This document shows positions 1-8,459 of a stretch of DNA of 64,000 bases, piece after piece. The DNA comes from Moanibacter sp964542645 (GTDB lineage Bacteria; Verrucomicrobiota; Verrucomicrobiia; Opitutales; UBA2987). Every line of letters starts with the position of its first letter. Within the stretch, counting starts at the first letter, position 1. Position numbers and translations under genes: made by a program. Under the pieces are notes generated by a model. It did not search any database and was not told where the DNA came from. It saw only the letters and a list, made by a program, of their open reading frames with translations. Location: positions 62,001-126,000 of the forward strand of contig CAZIUG010000009.1 in assembly GCA_964542645.1 (NCBI GenBank), written 5' to 3'.

Positions 1-1
1 A

Positions 2-349
2 GAAATAAAGAATTTCGTAGCCGAAGTAGGACGTGAAATCAAAGACTTCGATGCTACGGTTACTTCGAACCTGGCTATCAGTCCATATCGTCTCGATTAT
101 CGTTCTCCCCTTCCCCAAGCACTTGCTTGTATCGTTGCATCCGTCCGGAATTGTTCTCCAAAGTTTTCGCACACACCTGGTTTCACAGATGCGCACTATT
201 TTGGTAATGGGCTCTGTATACCTACTGTAGGATATGGAACCGGAGGCTCCAACTATCATGGCGTCGATGAGCAAATTAAAATCAACGATCTTCTTACAAC
301 AAGTCGGGTCTACGCTGAATTCATGGAGAGAGGGATTCCCGAATCCTAA
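2..349 (+). CDS. M20-family metallopeptidase / deacylase, C-terminal part (cut by window edge)
   Basis: An open frame enters from the left edge and ends at the TAA at 347-349, giving 115 residues of a C-terminus. The tail reads FTDAHYFG, then IPTVGYGTGG, then NYHGVDEQI. This is the conserved end of the M20 group (ArgE/DapE/carboxypeptidase G2 type), in which the His of the HGVDE segment is a metal ligand and the residues before it line the active site. These enzymes hydrolyse N-acyl amino acids or small peptides using two zinc ions. The N-terminal catalytic half lies outside the window, so the substrate cannot be called. The gene converges on pyrE. Confidence 0.85.
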   Translation, partial: EIKNFVAEVGREIKDFDATVTSNLAISPYRLDYRSPLPQALACIVASVRNCSPKFSHTPGFTDAHYFGNGLCIPTVGYGTGGSNYHGVDEQIKINDLLTTSRVYAEFMERGIPES

Positions 350-357
350 TTGTATTA

Positions 358-401
358 TGTGAAATCCACTTCTGTTACAGACAGAAAGTCTGTATTTCAC
401 A
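358..401. terminator. Bulged inverted repeat between convergent genes, possible bidirectional terminator
   Basis: TGTGAAAT (358-365) pairs with ATTTCACA (394-401), and inside it ACAGAC (377-382) pairs with GTCTGT (388-393), with an 11-base bulge on the left side. It lies between two convergent genes, 9 bases after the M20 stop and 38 bases after the pyrE stop. There is no clean T-run, so terminator function is inferred from position and folding only. Confidence 0.4.
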
Positions 402-439
402 GGATCCTGGCCAAGGGCCAATTAAATCTGTCTTAAATT

Positions 440-970
440 TTACAAATCAGCTGCTGGATCCAGCTCGCTCCTAGTAAAAAGGGGTATCATCCGTAATCCT
501 TCTTTCTCAAGTCTTTCCTTTGCTCCAGCTTCTCTGTCTATAACGCACAGAACAGTGTCTATAATGGCTCCCTCCTCACGGAGAGCAGCAGCAGATAGAA
601 TAATCTGTCCCCCCGATGTAACTACATCTTCAACGATTGCAGTATTCTTACCTTTGACCCTCCTGCCTTCAGCAAACTTACATGTCCCATAGGTTTTGGC
701 CTCCTTCCGCACAAAGACAGAAGGTATTCCAGTAACCTGTGAAAGCAGAGTGACGATGGGAATACCTCCCATTTCCAATCCACCCAAAATTTGCGTTCTG
801 TCAGGAACGAGCTTGGCCATCGATTTTACTATCAGCTTGAGAAGTGAAGGCTCCGATTCAAAAAGATATTTGTCGAAATAATCATTACTGACAGATCCTG
901 ACCTCAGCTGAAAACACCCGCGAATGTAACAGGTATTATATACTTGCCTAGCAAGATCTTTCTTTGTCAT
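440..970 (-). CDS. pyrE: Orotate phosphoribosyltransferase
   Basis: Transfers the phosphoribosyl group of PRPP to orotate to give orotidine 5'-phosphate in pyrimidine synthesis, in the cytoplasm. The PRPP-binding motif VEDVVTSGG sits at residues 113-121. The flexible-loop lysine region FVRKEAKTYG is at 86-95. At 176 residues it is shorter than the roughly 210-residue E. coli enzyme and closer to the compact archaeal-like type. The ATG at 970 is the only well-placed start. It is the last gene of the minus-strand run that includes cimA and the threonine genes, with a 95-base gap from cimA. No other pyr gene is in the window. Confidence 0.93.
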   Translation of the reverse strand: MTKKDLARQVYNTCYIRGCFQLRSGSVSNDYFDKYLFESEPSLLKLIVKSMAKLVPDRTQILGGLEMGGIPIVTLLSQVTGIPSVFVRKEAKTYGTCKFAEGRRVKGKNTAIVEDVVTSGGQIILSAAALREEGAIIDTVLCVIDREAGAKERLEKEGLRMIPLFTRSELDPAADL

Positions 971-1065
971 TGGGAAACTTAATTTTACAGTTCTTAATAC
1001 TTAACAGATTGCCTGTTTCACTATATCAAATGTAACCGTATTTAATGTTAAAAGGAAAATGATTA

Positions 1066-2640
1066 CTATGACTTCATAAGCTTGTACTCAACCGAATCTT
1101 TTAATGCTTCCCAACTAGCCTCAATGATATTATCACTAGCACCAACGGTTCCCCAAATTTCCTTTCCATCCGTTGACTCAATCTGAACTCGAATAGTTGA
1201 TTCTGCCCCTTGAGTGCTATCCAAGATTCGGACTTTGAAGTCACTCAAGGAGACTTCCTGAACCTCCGGATACACATTTTCCAGTGCCTTGCGAAGCGCA
1301 TTATTTAGTGCCCCAACGGGACCTGAGGATTCTGCTACTTCGTGGTGGATTTCATCTCCAATTCGAAGCTTTACGGTTGCCTCTGAATTTCTCTCTTCCC
1401 TGTTCTCGTCCCATTCAACGATTACACGATATTCCAAGACATCGAAGTAACTTTTCCTTTCCTCAAGCCATCGGTAAAGGAGAAGTTTGAATGAAGCATC
1501 CGATGCCTCATATTCATAACCTCTGTATTCTAGCTCCTTTAATTCCTTGAGAAAACTCGGGACCTCAGCTGCCTTACTTTTTACATCAACTCCCAATTCT
1601 CTTGCTTTCAAAATAAAACTACTCCTTCCGGACATATCGCTTATTAACACTCTCCGGCTATTGCCTACTGCTGCCGGATCGATGTGTTCATAACTGCTGG
1701 AATTTTTTTCAGCAGCGTTTACATGCATACCACCTTTGTGGGCAAAAGAACTAGCTCCCACAAAAGGAGCTTTTGAATCTGGTCTTAGATTGGCAAGATC
1801 GTCCGCCATTAATGATAGTTCACGTAACTTCGAAAGGTTTTCTTGACAGTGCATCGAGTAGCCCAGTTTCAGCACAATATTGGGAATAATAGAAGTAAGA
1901 TTCGCATTTCCGTTTCTCTCTCCGTAACCATTAAGAGTTCCTTGAACCATTTTGGCCCCTGATTCGATCCCAGTAATAGAGACAGCAACACCCACTCCCG
2001 AGTCATTATGACAGTGTATTCCGATAGGGACTCCAATGTAGTCGTCAACAACTCTTCTAGTGATTTTCCCTATTTCACTCATTAAGCGTCCACCATTAGT
2101 ATCACACAGGACGAAATAGTCCGCACCGCCTTTCCTGGCTGCCTCAAGCGTAGCTATGGCATAATCAGGATTATCGGAAAACCCGTCGTAAAAGTGCTCT
2201 GCATCATAGATTACTTGCTTGCCGTTTTGAATGAAAAAGCAAACAGTATCTTCAATCATCTGGAGATTTTCTTTTTCAGTGGTGCGCAATACTTCGGTTA
2301 CGTGGAAAAGCCAACTTTTCCCAAAAATGGTAACTACTTCAGTCTCAGCGCTCAATAGTGAACATATCTGGGGATCATCCTCTACTCCTACGTTTGCACG
2401 TCGCGTAGATCCAAAAGCAGTAAGTTTTGCGTGTTTTAAATTTAGGCTTTTTGCCTCTTTAAAAAAAGCCAAATCACGTGGATTTGATCCTGGATTACCG
2501 CCTTCGATATAGTCGATGCCAAATTGATCCATTTTCTCTGTTAGCCGTAATTTCGAGGTAACCGAAAATGAAATCCCCTCCCCTTGCGTGCCATCGCGAA
2601 GGGTGGTGTCGTAGAGTAGAATGCTCTGTTTATTATTCAT
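1066..2640 (-). CDS. cimA: (R)-citramalate synthase
   Basis: Condenses acetyl-CoA with pyruvate to citramalate, the entry to the threonine-independent route to 2-ketobutyrate and isoleucine. The N-terminal TIM-barrel domain starts with DTTLRDG (residues 11-17) and carries the metal-binding HCHND motif at 209-213. The last 150 or so residues form the LeuA-type allosteric dimer domain, which in this family binds the feedback inhibitor. The 524-residue length and the segments EGGNPGSNP and TAFGSTRR fit the CimA/long LeuA-like subgroup rather than classical LeuA or homocitrate synthase. Its position behind hom, lysC and thrC fits branched-chain and aspartate-family synthesis. Separation from isopropylmalate synthase rests on subgroup motifs read by eye. 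Confidence 0.88.
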   Translation of the reverse strand: MNNKQSILLYDTTLRDGTQGEGISFSVTSKLRLTEKMDQFGIDYIEGGNPGSNPRDLAFFKEAKSLNLKHAKLTAFGSTRRANVGVEDDPQICSLLSAETEVVTIFGKSWLFHVTEVLRTTEKENLQMIEDTVCFFIQNGKQVIYDAEHFYDGFSDNPDYAIATLEAARKGGADYFVLCDTNGGRLMSEIGKITRRVVDDYIGVPIGIHCHNDSGVGVAVSITGIESGAKMVQGTLNGYGERNGNANLTSIIPNIVLKLGYSMHCQENLSKLRELSLMADDLANLRPDSKAPFVGASSFAHKGGMHVNAAEKNSSSYEHIDPAAVGNSRRVLISDMSGRSSFILKARELGVDVKSKAAEVPSFLKELKELEYRGYEYEASDASFKLLLYRWLEERKSYFDVLEYRVIVEWDENREERNSEATVKLRIGDEIHHEVAESSGPVGALNNALRKALENVYPEVQEVSLSDFKVRILDSTQGAESTIRVQIESTDGKEIWGTVGASDNIIEASWEALKDSVEYKLMKS

Positions 2641-2704
2641 TAGAAAAGCAGGTGAAGTTGTACAGCTAATGACAAAAAATGAGAAATAGTCGCAATTATA
2701 GAAA

Positions 2705-2724
2705 TAGCCTCCCTCGGGAGGCTA
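2705..2724 (-). terminator. GC-rich hairpin between thrC and cimA, possible terminator or leader element
   Basis: A perfect 8-bp stem (TAGCCTCC paired with GGAGGCTA) closes a four-base loop in the 233-base gap between the thrC stop and the cimA start. On the minus strand it is followed by ATTTCTATAA, only moderately U-rich. It could end thrC transcription or act as an attenuator in the cimA leader. I see no leader peptide or T-box sequence. Confidence 0.4.
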
Positions 2725-2873
2725 ACAGGAGAGATCAGCAACTAAATAGATTCTATTATATAAAATTAGAGGGTTTTAGGAAATCAGAATCCCTACGCAA
2801 TTAATCAAGTAACGAGTCTCTTTCTTAAATCAAAGAGATTATTCTACCATGACGGGTTTTCATATTATGAAAA

Positions 2874-4235
2874 TTAGCAGTCCGCATGTTTTGCAATGAA
2901 ATCTTGAATAGCATTTTTCTCAGCTCGAACTAAATACTTTATTTGCTGGGACCCCCAAAGCCTTTCTAGCTTCTCCTCTCGAGGATGTACCCCAATAGTG
3001 TCTATAATTGTTTGCGGGAATTTTGCTGGATGGGCCGTAGCTAGGACCAAGTTAGTTTTGCTTTTAACTATGCCTTTGAATCCGCAGGCAGTGTGCGGAT
3101 CTAAGATGTAGCCAAATTTCCTATAGACATCCTTAATGATCTCTTCGATCTCACTATCTGATGCACTTGAGCTTGAAAATATATCAGCATCGAAATTACG
3201 AAAGACAAAGCGACCGGAATCTTTAAATTTTTTTATGAACTCTTTTACTTTCCTACCATCTTCGCCTTCATGGTAGTAAATGAACCGTTCGAAATTCGAG
3301 GCGACCTGTATGTCCATCGATGGGGCATGACTAATTCGGACTTTACCTAGTTCGTAAGTACCCGTCTGGAACAACCGGTGCAGGATATCATTCTGATTTG
3401 TAGAGATTTTGAGCGTTGTTATCGGCAGACCCATCCTCTGCGCCATCCAGCCCGCCAATACATTTCCAAAATTTCCTGTTGGGACAACAAAATTAACTGA
3501 CTCCCTCTCTTCTTTCGGGAGTTGGAACCATGCGTAGAAATAGTAAACACACTGCGCCAGAAGTCTAGCCAGGTTGATCGAATTTACAGAGGCGAGCCTA
3601 AACCGATTTTTGAATTCATGATCTTCAAGAGTTTCTTTCAATGCCCGTTGTGCATCATCAAAAGAGCCTTCGATTGCGAGAGGAAATACATTCTCCGATC
3701 CAGTGCAGGTCATCTGCCGCTCCTGTAGGTCCGAGATGCGCCCATTAGGATACAGAATGAAAATTTTTATTCTACTTTTCCCCTGCAATCCGTGTATTGC
3801 TGCTGCCCCGGTGTCCCCGGAAGTTGCTCCCAGTGCATTCAGATGTTTTCCTGTATTACGAATCTGATCCTCATAGAGTCTTCCAAGAAGCTGTAATGCA
3901 AAATCCTTGAAAGCTAAAGTAGGGCCATGGAAAAGCTCAGCTAAATAGAGCCTACTCTCTAATTCTAGAACCGGAGCAATGGTTTTGCTATTGAATTCAC
4001 CGTAAACACCACTGATCAACGATCTCAAGCGTCCGGGTTCGATATCGTCTGCAAATTCATTAAATATAGCTATAGTAAGTTCCTCGTACGAGAGGTCCTC
4101 CCAACTTAACATCCTAGTACTCAGATCAGGCAATTTTTCTGGGAGGTATAACCCACCATCCGGAGCTAAGCCCATTGCCACTGCTTGTGAGAAAGTTACA
4201 GGATCACATTCCCCACGTGTGCTTATATACCTCAT
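2874..4235 (-). CDS. thrC: Threonine synthase
   Basis: PLP enzyme that converts O-phosphohomoserine to threonine. The Schiff-base lysine is K110 in the segment GPTLAFKDFA, and the phosphate-binding segment SGDTGAAA follows at about residues 139-146. The 453-residue length fits the long bacterial/yeast class. ATG start at 4235. It is the third gene of a hom-lysC-thrC run, 93 bases after lysC. No thrB (homoserine kinase) is in the window, so that step must be encoded elsewhere. Confidence 0.95.
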   Translation of the reverse strand: MRYISTRGECDPVTFSQAVAMGLAPDGGLYLPEKLPDLSTRMLSWEDLSYEELTIAIFNEFADDIEPGRLRSLISGVYGEFNSKTIAPVLELESRLYLAELFHGPTLAFKDFALQLLGRLYEDQIRNTGKHLNALGATSGDTGAAAIHGLQGKSRIKIFILYPNGRISDLQERQMTCTGSENVFPLAIEGSFDDAQRALKETLEDHEFKNRFRLASVNSINLARLLAQCVYYFYAWFQLPKEERESVNFVVPTGNFGNVLAGWMAQRMGLPITTLKISTNQNDILHRLFQTGTYELGKVRISHAPSMDIQVASNFERFIYYHEGEDGRKVKEFIKKFKDSGRFVFRNFDADIFSSSSASDSEIEEIIKDVYRKFGYILDPHTACGFKGIVKSKTNLVLATAHPAKFPQTIIDTIGVHPREEKLERLWGSQQIKYLVRAEKNAIQDFIAKHADC

Positions 4236-4328
4236 AACTATAAGGTTGTTTTAACTGCGACCAGATCACAAATGAAGCCGCACTGAATATCCTAACTGCA
4301 GTAATTAGGGGGACTGTAAATTCCATAA

Positions 4329-5543
4329 TTACGAGCCAAGACTAAATGCATTATGTGCAATTCTAAGCGCTTCATCGGAGTGTTCTGGTTCGATTGCAAC
4401 TGAAATCTTTATTTCAGATGTGCTGATTATCTGTATGTTGATTCCTGCAGTCGCAAGGGCCGAAAAAAGGCTTGCTGCAACTCCGGTATGGGTTCGCATA
4501 CCTACACCCACTACGGAGAGTTTCGCTATTCTATCCACGGAGGAAATCTTACCCCCTCCCATTTCGATTAAACACTGCTGGACTGATCTTTCCGCCTTAT
4601 AGGCATCATCAGACGGGACCGTGAATGTTAGATTTGCTCTTCCTCCCCTTCCTATGTTTTGGACGATCATATCGACCACAATCTGTGCATCAGCTAGTTT
4701 TTGAAATATCTTGGCCGCGGTTCCAGGTTGATCCGGAACTTCGTTAACCACGATTTTAACCTGATTTACATCTATAGCTGCACCACGTACTAGTACATCC
4801 TCCATCGAGGCTACTTCTTCTTTCACAATGGTTCCTCGGTTTTTATTGAAAGTCGATCGGACCTCGAAATCGACAGAAAATTTCTTTGCTAATTCTACGG
4901 CACGTGCTTGGACCACCTTTGAACCAAGACTTGCCATTTCTAGCATCTCATCATAGCTAATTTCTGAAAGTTTTCGTGCTTTAGGCACTACCCGTGGGTC
5001 TGCTGTAAAGACACCGTCTACATCCGTAAAGATTTCACAAATCTCCGCATCCAGCGAGGCGGAAATTGCGATAGCAGTAAGATCTGATGCCCCTCTTCCA
5101 AAGGTTGTGATTTCTCCATCGGACCCCAATCCTTGGAAACCTGCTACTATTACCACCTTCCCTTGTTTCGTTTGTTGGAGAATATCTCCGCCAGTAACTT
5201 TCGTGATTCTTGCTCGGGTATGATGGGAGTCGGTCTCAACACCAGCCTGACGGCCGGTTCTGGACACGGCAGGAACTCCTATGCTCTGTAAGGCAATTGT
5301 CAACAGCGCGATTGATTCTTGCTCGCCAACTGATAGCAAAACATCCATCTCCCTCTCATCCGGTTCTGAGGAAAGTCTTTTAGCCTCCGCAATTAATCTG
5401 TCCGTCACCCCAGCCCGCGCAGAGACTACAACCACAACCTGGTTCCCTTTATCTCTGGTTTCCTTTACTCGCTCTGCGACATTACGAATCCTTTCAATGT
5501 CGCCAACGGAGGTACCGCCAAATTTTTGGACAATGAGCGCCAT
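4329..5543 (-). CDS. lysC: Aspartate kinase
   Basis: Phosphorylates aspartate in the first step toward lysine, threonine and methionine. The N-terminal signature VQKFGGTSVG (residues 5-14) and TDVDGVFTADPR (about 172-183) mark the amino-acid kinase domain. Residues from about 260 to 404 form two ACT regulatory domains, expected to bind threonine and/or lysine. Length (404) is typical of the monofunctional class. The ATG at 5543 follows the hom stop by two bases, so the two are almost certainly co-transcribed and translationally coupled. Confidence 0.96.
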   Translation of the reverse strand: MALIVQKFGGTSVGDIERIRNVAERVKETRDKGNQVVVVVSARAGVTDRLIAEAKRLSSEPDEREMDVLLSVGEQESIALLTIALQSIGVPAVSRTGRQAGVETDSHHTRARITKVTGGDILQQTKQGKVVIVAGFQGLGSDGEITTFGRGASDLTAIAISASLDAEICEIFTDVDGVFTADPRVVPKARKLSEISYDEMLEMASLGSKVVQARAVELAKKFSVDFEVRSTFNKNRGTIVKEEVASMEDVLVRGAAIDVNQVKIVVNEVPDQPGTAAKIFQKLADAQIVVDMIVQNIGRGGRANLTFTVPSDDAYKAERSVQQCLIEMGGGKISSVDRIAKLSVVGVGMRTHTGVAASLFSALATAGINIQIISTSEIKISVAIEPEHSDEALRIAHNAFSLGS

Positions 5544-5545
5544 CT

Positions 5546-6874
5546 CTAATCTTCAAAGTCAATAATTCGAAGCAAGAAAGGTTTCTTTTTAACGCACTTA
5601 AGCATCTTAAGATCCTTCACAACCTGACCCATGCTCCACTCATTGCTTGTATGTGTAGTTAGTATCAACGTGGCAGAATTGTTCACCCCTTTTGGTTGAA
5701 TCACACTGCTGATACTAACACCATGTTTTGCCATTTCCGTTGCTACTTCAGCCAAAACTCCAGGTCGATCATCAACCAATAATCGAATATAATACTCTCC
5801 CCTGACTTCGGATAGTTCAGTTAGTTCGACTCCAATTTCGGCTTGGCTAAGAGAATCATGACCGGCAACGATCGATCGTGATCCATTCCCGGTTGTAAGT
5901 GCCTCAACAGCATCTGTAATATCACCTATTACTGCACTCGCGGTAGCATCCTGGCCAGCTCCCCGACCAATATGTAAAGTTGTTCCTACCACATCACCGC
6001 TAACGCTGATTCCGTTGTACACTTCATTCACATTTGCCAAAACTCTCTCCTTTGGAACCAAGGATGGATGCACCCTCACGAGAATCCTCTTATTAGCAAC
6101 ATCGAAGGTAACAATTCCAAGTAACTTGATCCGATAGCCCAGATTCCTCGCCATCTTGATATCTTCCAGTGTTACTTGGCGTATCCCTTCGACTGGAACT
6201 TGTTTCAATGGTACCCATCTACCGTAGGCAAGATATGCGAGAATTACAGCCTTGTGAGCCGTATCCCATCCATCTAAATCTAGCGAATCATCGGCTTCGA
6301 CATACCCTAGTCGTCGAGCATCATCTACCGTATCATTAAATGTAAGCCCTTCGCGTTCCATCCGAGTTAAGATGTAGTTGCAGGTTCCGTTTAGAATTCC
6401 GTAAATCCGGTCAAAACGATTGGCTACCAAGCCCTCGCGAATCACTTTTATAATAGGTATTCCCCCAGCTACACTAGCTTCAAAGTATAGCCGACCTCCA
6501 CCTTCCTTCATTGCTTTAAGAAGTTCATTTCCGTGTTCGCAAATGAGCGCTTTGTTGGCTGAGACCACAATTTTCCCTCTCGCTAATGCTTCTAGAGTAA
6601 CCTGCTTGGCCAATGAGGTCCCTCCGACCAATTCACACACGATATCAATCTCATCATCTCTTACGACCGAGAATGGATCATCCGTTAGTCGCGATCTATG
6701 AACTTTAACGGAACGTTTCTTATCCAAATCCCTAACAGCAGCTTTTCGTAGGTCTAATTTAACGCCAAATCGTCTTTCCAGAGCTTTTCGGTTTCTCTGG
6801 ATATGTTTCCATACTCCTTGGCCTACAACCCCTAGGCCAACCAGTCCTATAGCGATTACTTGTTTATTAGACAT
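5546..6874 (-). CDS. hom: Homoserine dehydrogenase
   Basis: Reduces aspartate semialdehyde to homoserine with NAD(P)H. The Rossmann motif GLVGLGVVGQG lies near the N-terminus, the catalytic core (GILNGTCNYILT, ADDSLDLDGWD) is in the middle, and a C-terminal ACT domain with RLLVDDRPGVLAEV begins about residue 365, a site for threonine feedback. I chose the ATG at 6874. An in-frame TTG four codons upstream is less likely because the family usually starts close to the Rossmann strand. The gene heads the hom-lysC-thrC run and lies 83 bases after plsY. Confidence 0.95.
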   Translation of the reverse strand: MSNKQVIAIGLVGLGVVGQGVWKHIQRNRKALERRFGVKLDLRKAAVRDLDKKRSVKVHRSRLTDDPFSVVRDDEIDIVCELVGGTSLAKQVTLEALARGKIVVSANKALICEHGNELLKAMKEGGGRLYFEASVAGGIPIIKVIREGLVANRFDRIYGILNGTCNYILTRMEREGLTFNDTVDDARRLGYVEADDSLDLDGWDTAHKAVILAYLAYGRWVPLKQVPVEGIRQVTLEDIKMARNLGYRIKLLGIVTFDVANKRILVRVHPSLVPKERVLANVNEVYNGISVSGDVVGTTLHIGRGAGQDATASAVIGDITDAVEALTTGNGSRSIVAGHDSLSQAEIGVELTELSEVRGEYYIRLLVDDRPGVLAEVATEMAKHGVSISSVIQPKGVNNSATLILTTHTSNEWSMGQVVKDLKMLKCVKKKPFLLRIIDFED

Positions 6875-6957
6875 TTCTACATCCAATTCGATGGAGTAAA
6901 ATTTTGAAGGAGAGTTGGCTTATGTCCTCTTATGGACAGTTGCAAGAAAAAGGAATT

Positions 6958-7566
6958 CTAGATTTCCTTCTGCACTCGGTCTTCGGTACCCGAAATGAGT
7001 CTCCTAATATTCGATCGATGCCGAAGAATAATGAATGTTGTGAGAAATAGGCATAGAACAATTACTTCAATTGGCTCTCTGCACAATACTGCTAATAATG
7101 GAAGACTCAGACCAAGGCCTATCGAGGCAACAGATACATATCGGGTTGTGTAAAAGACAATTAGCCAAACCACAACCGAAATGAGCAAAACTTTTGTCAT
7201 GATCGCAAGAAGCCCTCCGATGATTGTGGCCACCCCCTTTCCCCCTCGGAATCCTATGAAAATCGAAAAGCTATGGCCTAGGACTGCCGCAACCAGGCCT
7301 ACAATGGCAAATCTCAGTGGTTCGACAATTTCAAAAACTGGTAGTTGAGGCCACCCCGCAGCAAGTAGACCCTTCGTTGAATCACCAACGAAACACAAAT
7401 ATCCTGCGCCTTTTCCTATGACCCTCTTTACATTTGTCGCTCCTGGATTACCGCTCCCCTGTTTCAAAATATCGACACCATGAAAAATGCCAATTATTAC
7501 CGCAAATGGAATAGATCCAATGATATATCCAACTAATGGAACAAATAAGAATTCCAGTCCTGACAT
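6958..7566 (-). CDS. plsY: Acyl-phosphate:glycerol-3-phosphate acyltransferase
   Basis: Inner-membrane enzyme that acylates glycerol 3-phosphate from acyl-phosphate, the first step of phospholipid synthesis. The three conserved loops are visible: GSIPFA near residue 17, GSGNPGATN at 37-45 and GFRGGKGVAT at 105-114. The rest is hydrophobic, consistent with the family's multi-spanning fold, and 202 residues is the usual length. ATG at 7566. Its start lies three bases below the end of a decayed transglutaminase gene, so its promoter may sit inside the pseudogene. Confidence 0.95.
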   Translation of the reverse strand: MSGLEFLFVPLVGYIIGSIPFAVIIGIFHGVDILKQGSGNPGATNVKRVIGKGAGYLCFVGDSTKGLLAAGWPQLPVFEIVEPLRFAIVGLVAAVLGHSFSIFIGFRGGKGVATIIGGLLAIMTKVLLISVVVWLIVFYTTRYVSVASIGLGLSLPLLAVLCREPIEVIVLCLFLTTFIILRHRSNIRRLISGTEDRVQKEI

Positions 7567-7569
7567 CGC

Positions 7570-8195
7570 TTAAAATCGTTCCTCTCTGTTTTTCTTATCT
7601 GGTTTATTCGGCAAGGGCAAGAAGGTTTCAGTTTTTTGATTGTTGCCTGAACTTTCAAATTCAATTCCTTCTATTGTAATCTCGTTTTCACCCAGCATAT
7701 CAAGCAATGTAAGGGATGCATTGATCACCCCATCTTCTTCAAACGGACTTACAAAAAATGCAATCCGATCGGCGAACACTCGCTTTCATCCAAAGCAGGG
7801 TCGAAATCCAGCCATCTTCCATATGGATAAAACTGTGTCCACATATGAAAGCCAAATACATTTTTCTTTCCCTTCGATAGACTCATGCCTTTGTAAGTCA
7901 GACGACATTGAAAGAGTTAGGGGCCCGCGGCTGCACTTCATCCGATGTTGGTAGTGTGAAGTGATAGTTTGGCCTCTGCGGCTTATGGCTCTCCTCCATA
8001 ACCCACTTTATCATCATTAATGTATATTTCCATCCAATGCTCAGAGAACACTCCTTCCGGCGGATCAAGAACATCATACGAGAAGACAACGTCATGGTTC
8101 CCTTTTGAGAAATTGAAGAAACTAAGAAAAATAAAAAATCTGAAAATAATCTTCGTATCCATTCCAAGCCACGGATCGTTTGTTTTCGAACCCAT
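7570..8195 (-). pseudogene. Decayed transglutaminase-like superfamily protein
   Basis: Three pieces in different frames reconstruct a secreted transglutaminase-like protein. An N-terminal piece (about 8195-7983) has a hydrophobic segment followed by SEHWMEIYINDDKVGYG. A middle piece (about 7918-7748) reads GFHMWTQFYPYGRWLDFDPAL, with the His and Asp of the Cys-His-Asp triad in their family context, and ends at a stop. A C-terminal piece (7779-7570) continues with DRIAFFVSPFEEDG and LLDMLGENEITIEGIEF, the usual end of these proteins. The junction near 7770 is a one-base frame change. The catalytic-Cys region is missing, so there is also an internal deletion. A sequencing error could explain one shift but not the missing core. 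Confidence 0.75.
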
Positions 8196-8459
8196 GGGCT
8201 TTGCTTCTACTTAAAAATTATATTTAGTTAACAGGTGAATTGTAAATTCAACCTCTCGAATCATCGGGTTAATAGAGTCAGCCGTGCTAAAATTAACTTT
8301 TCGATTTAAGAGAATTCTATTTTATTAAAACAATAGTAGATCTAGTTCCACCTCGATATGAAAAGGCATTCCAGGGCGACTCTTCTAGTAGCTGAAAGGT
8401 ATTCGATAACTGTTATGTGGAGGTTGACATAAAAATCGCATCAAACTCAATTATTGATA

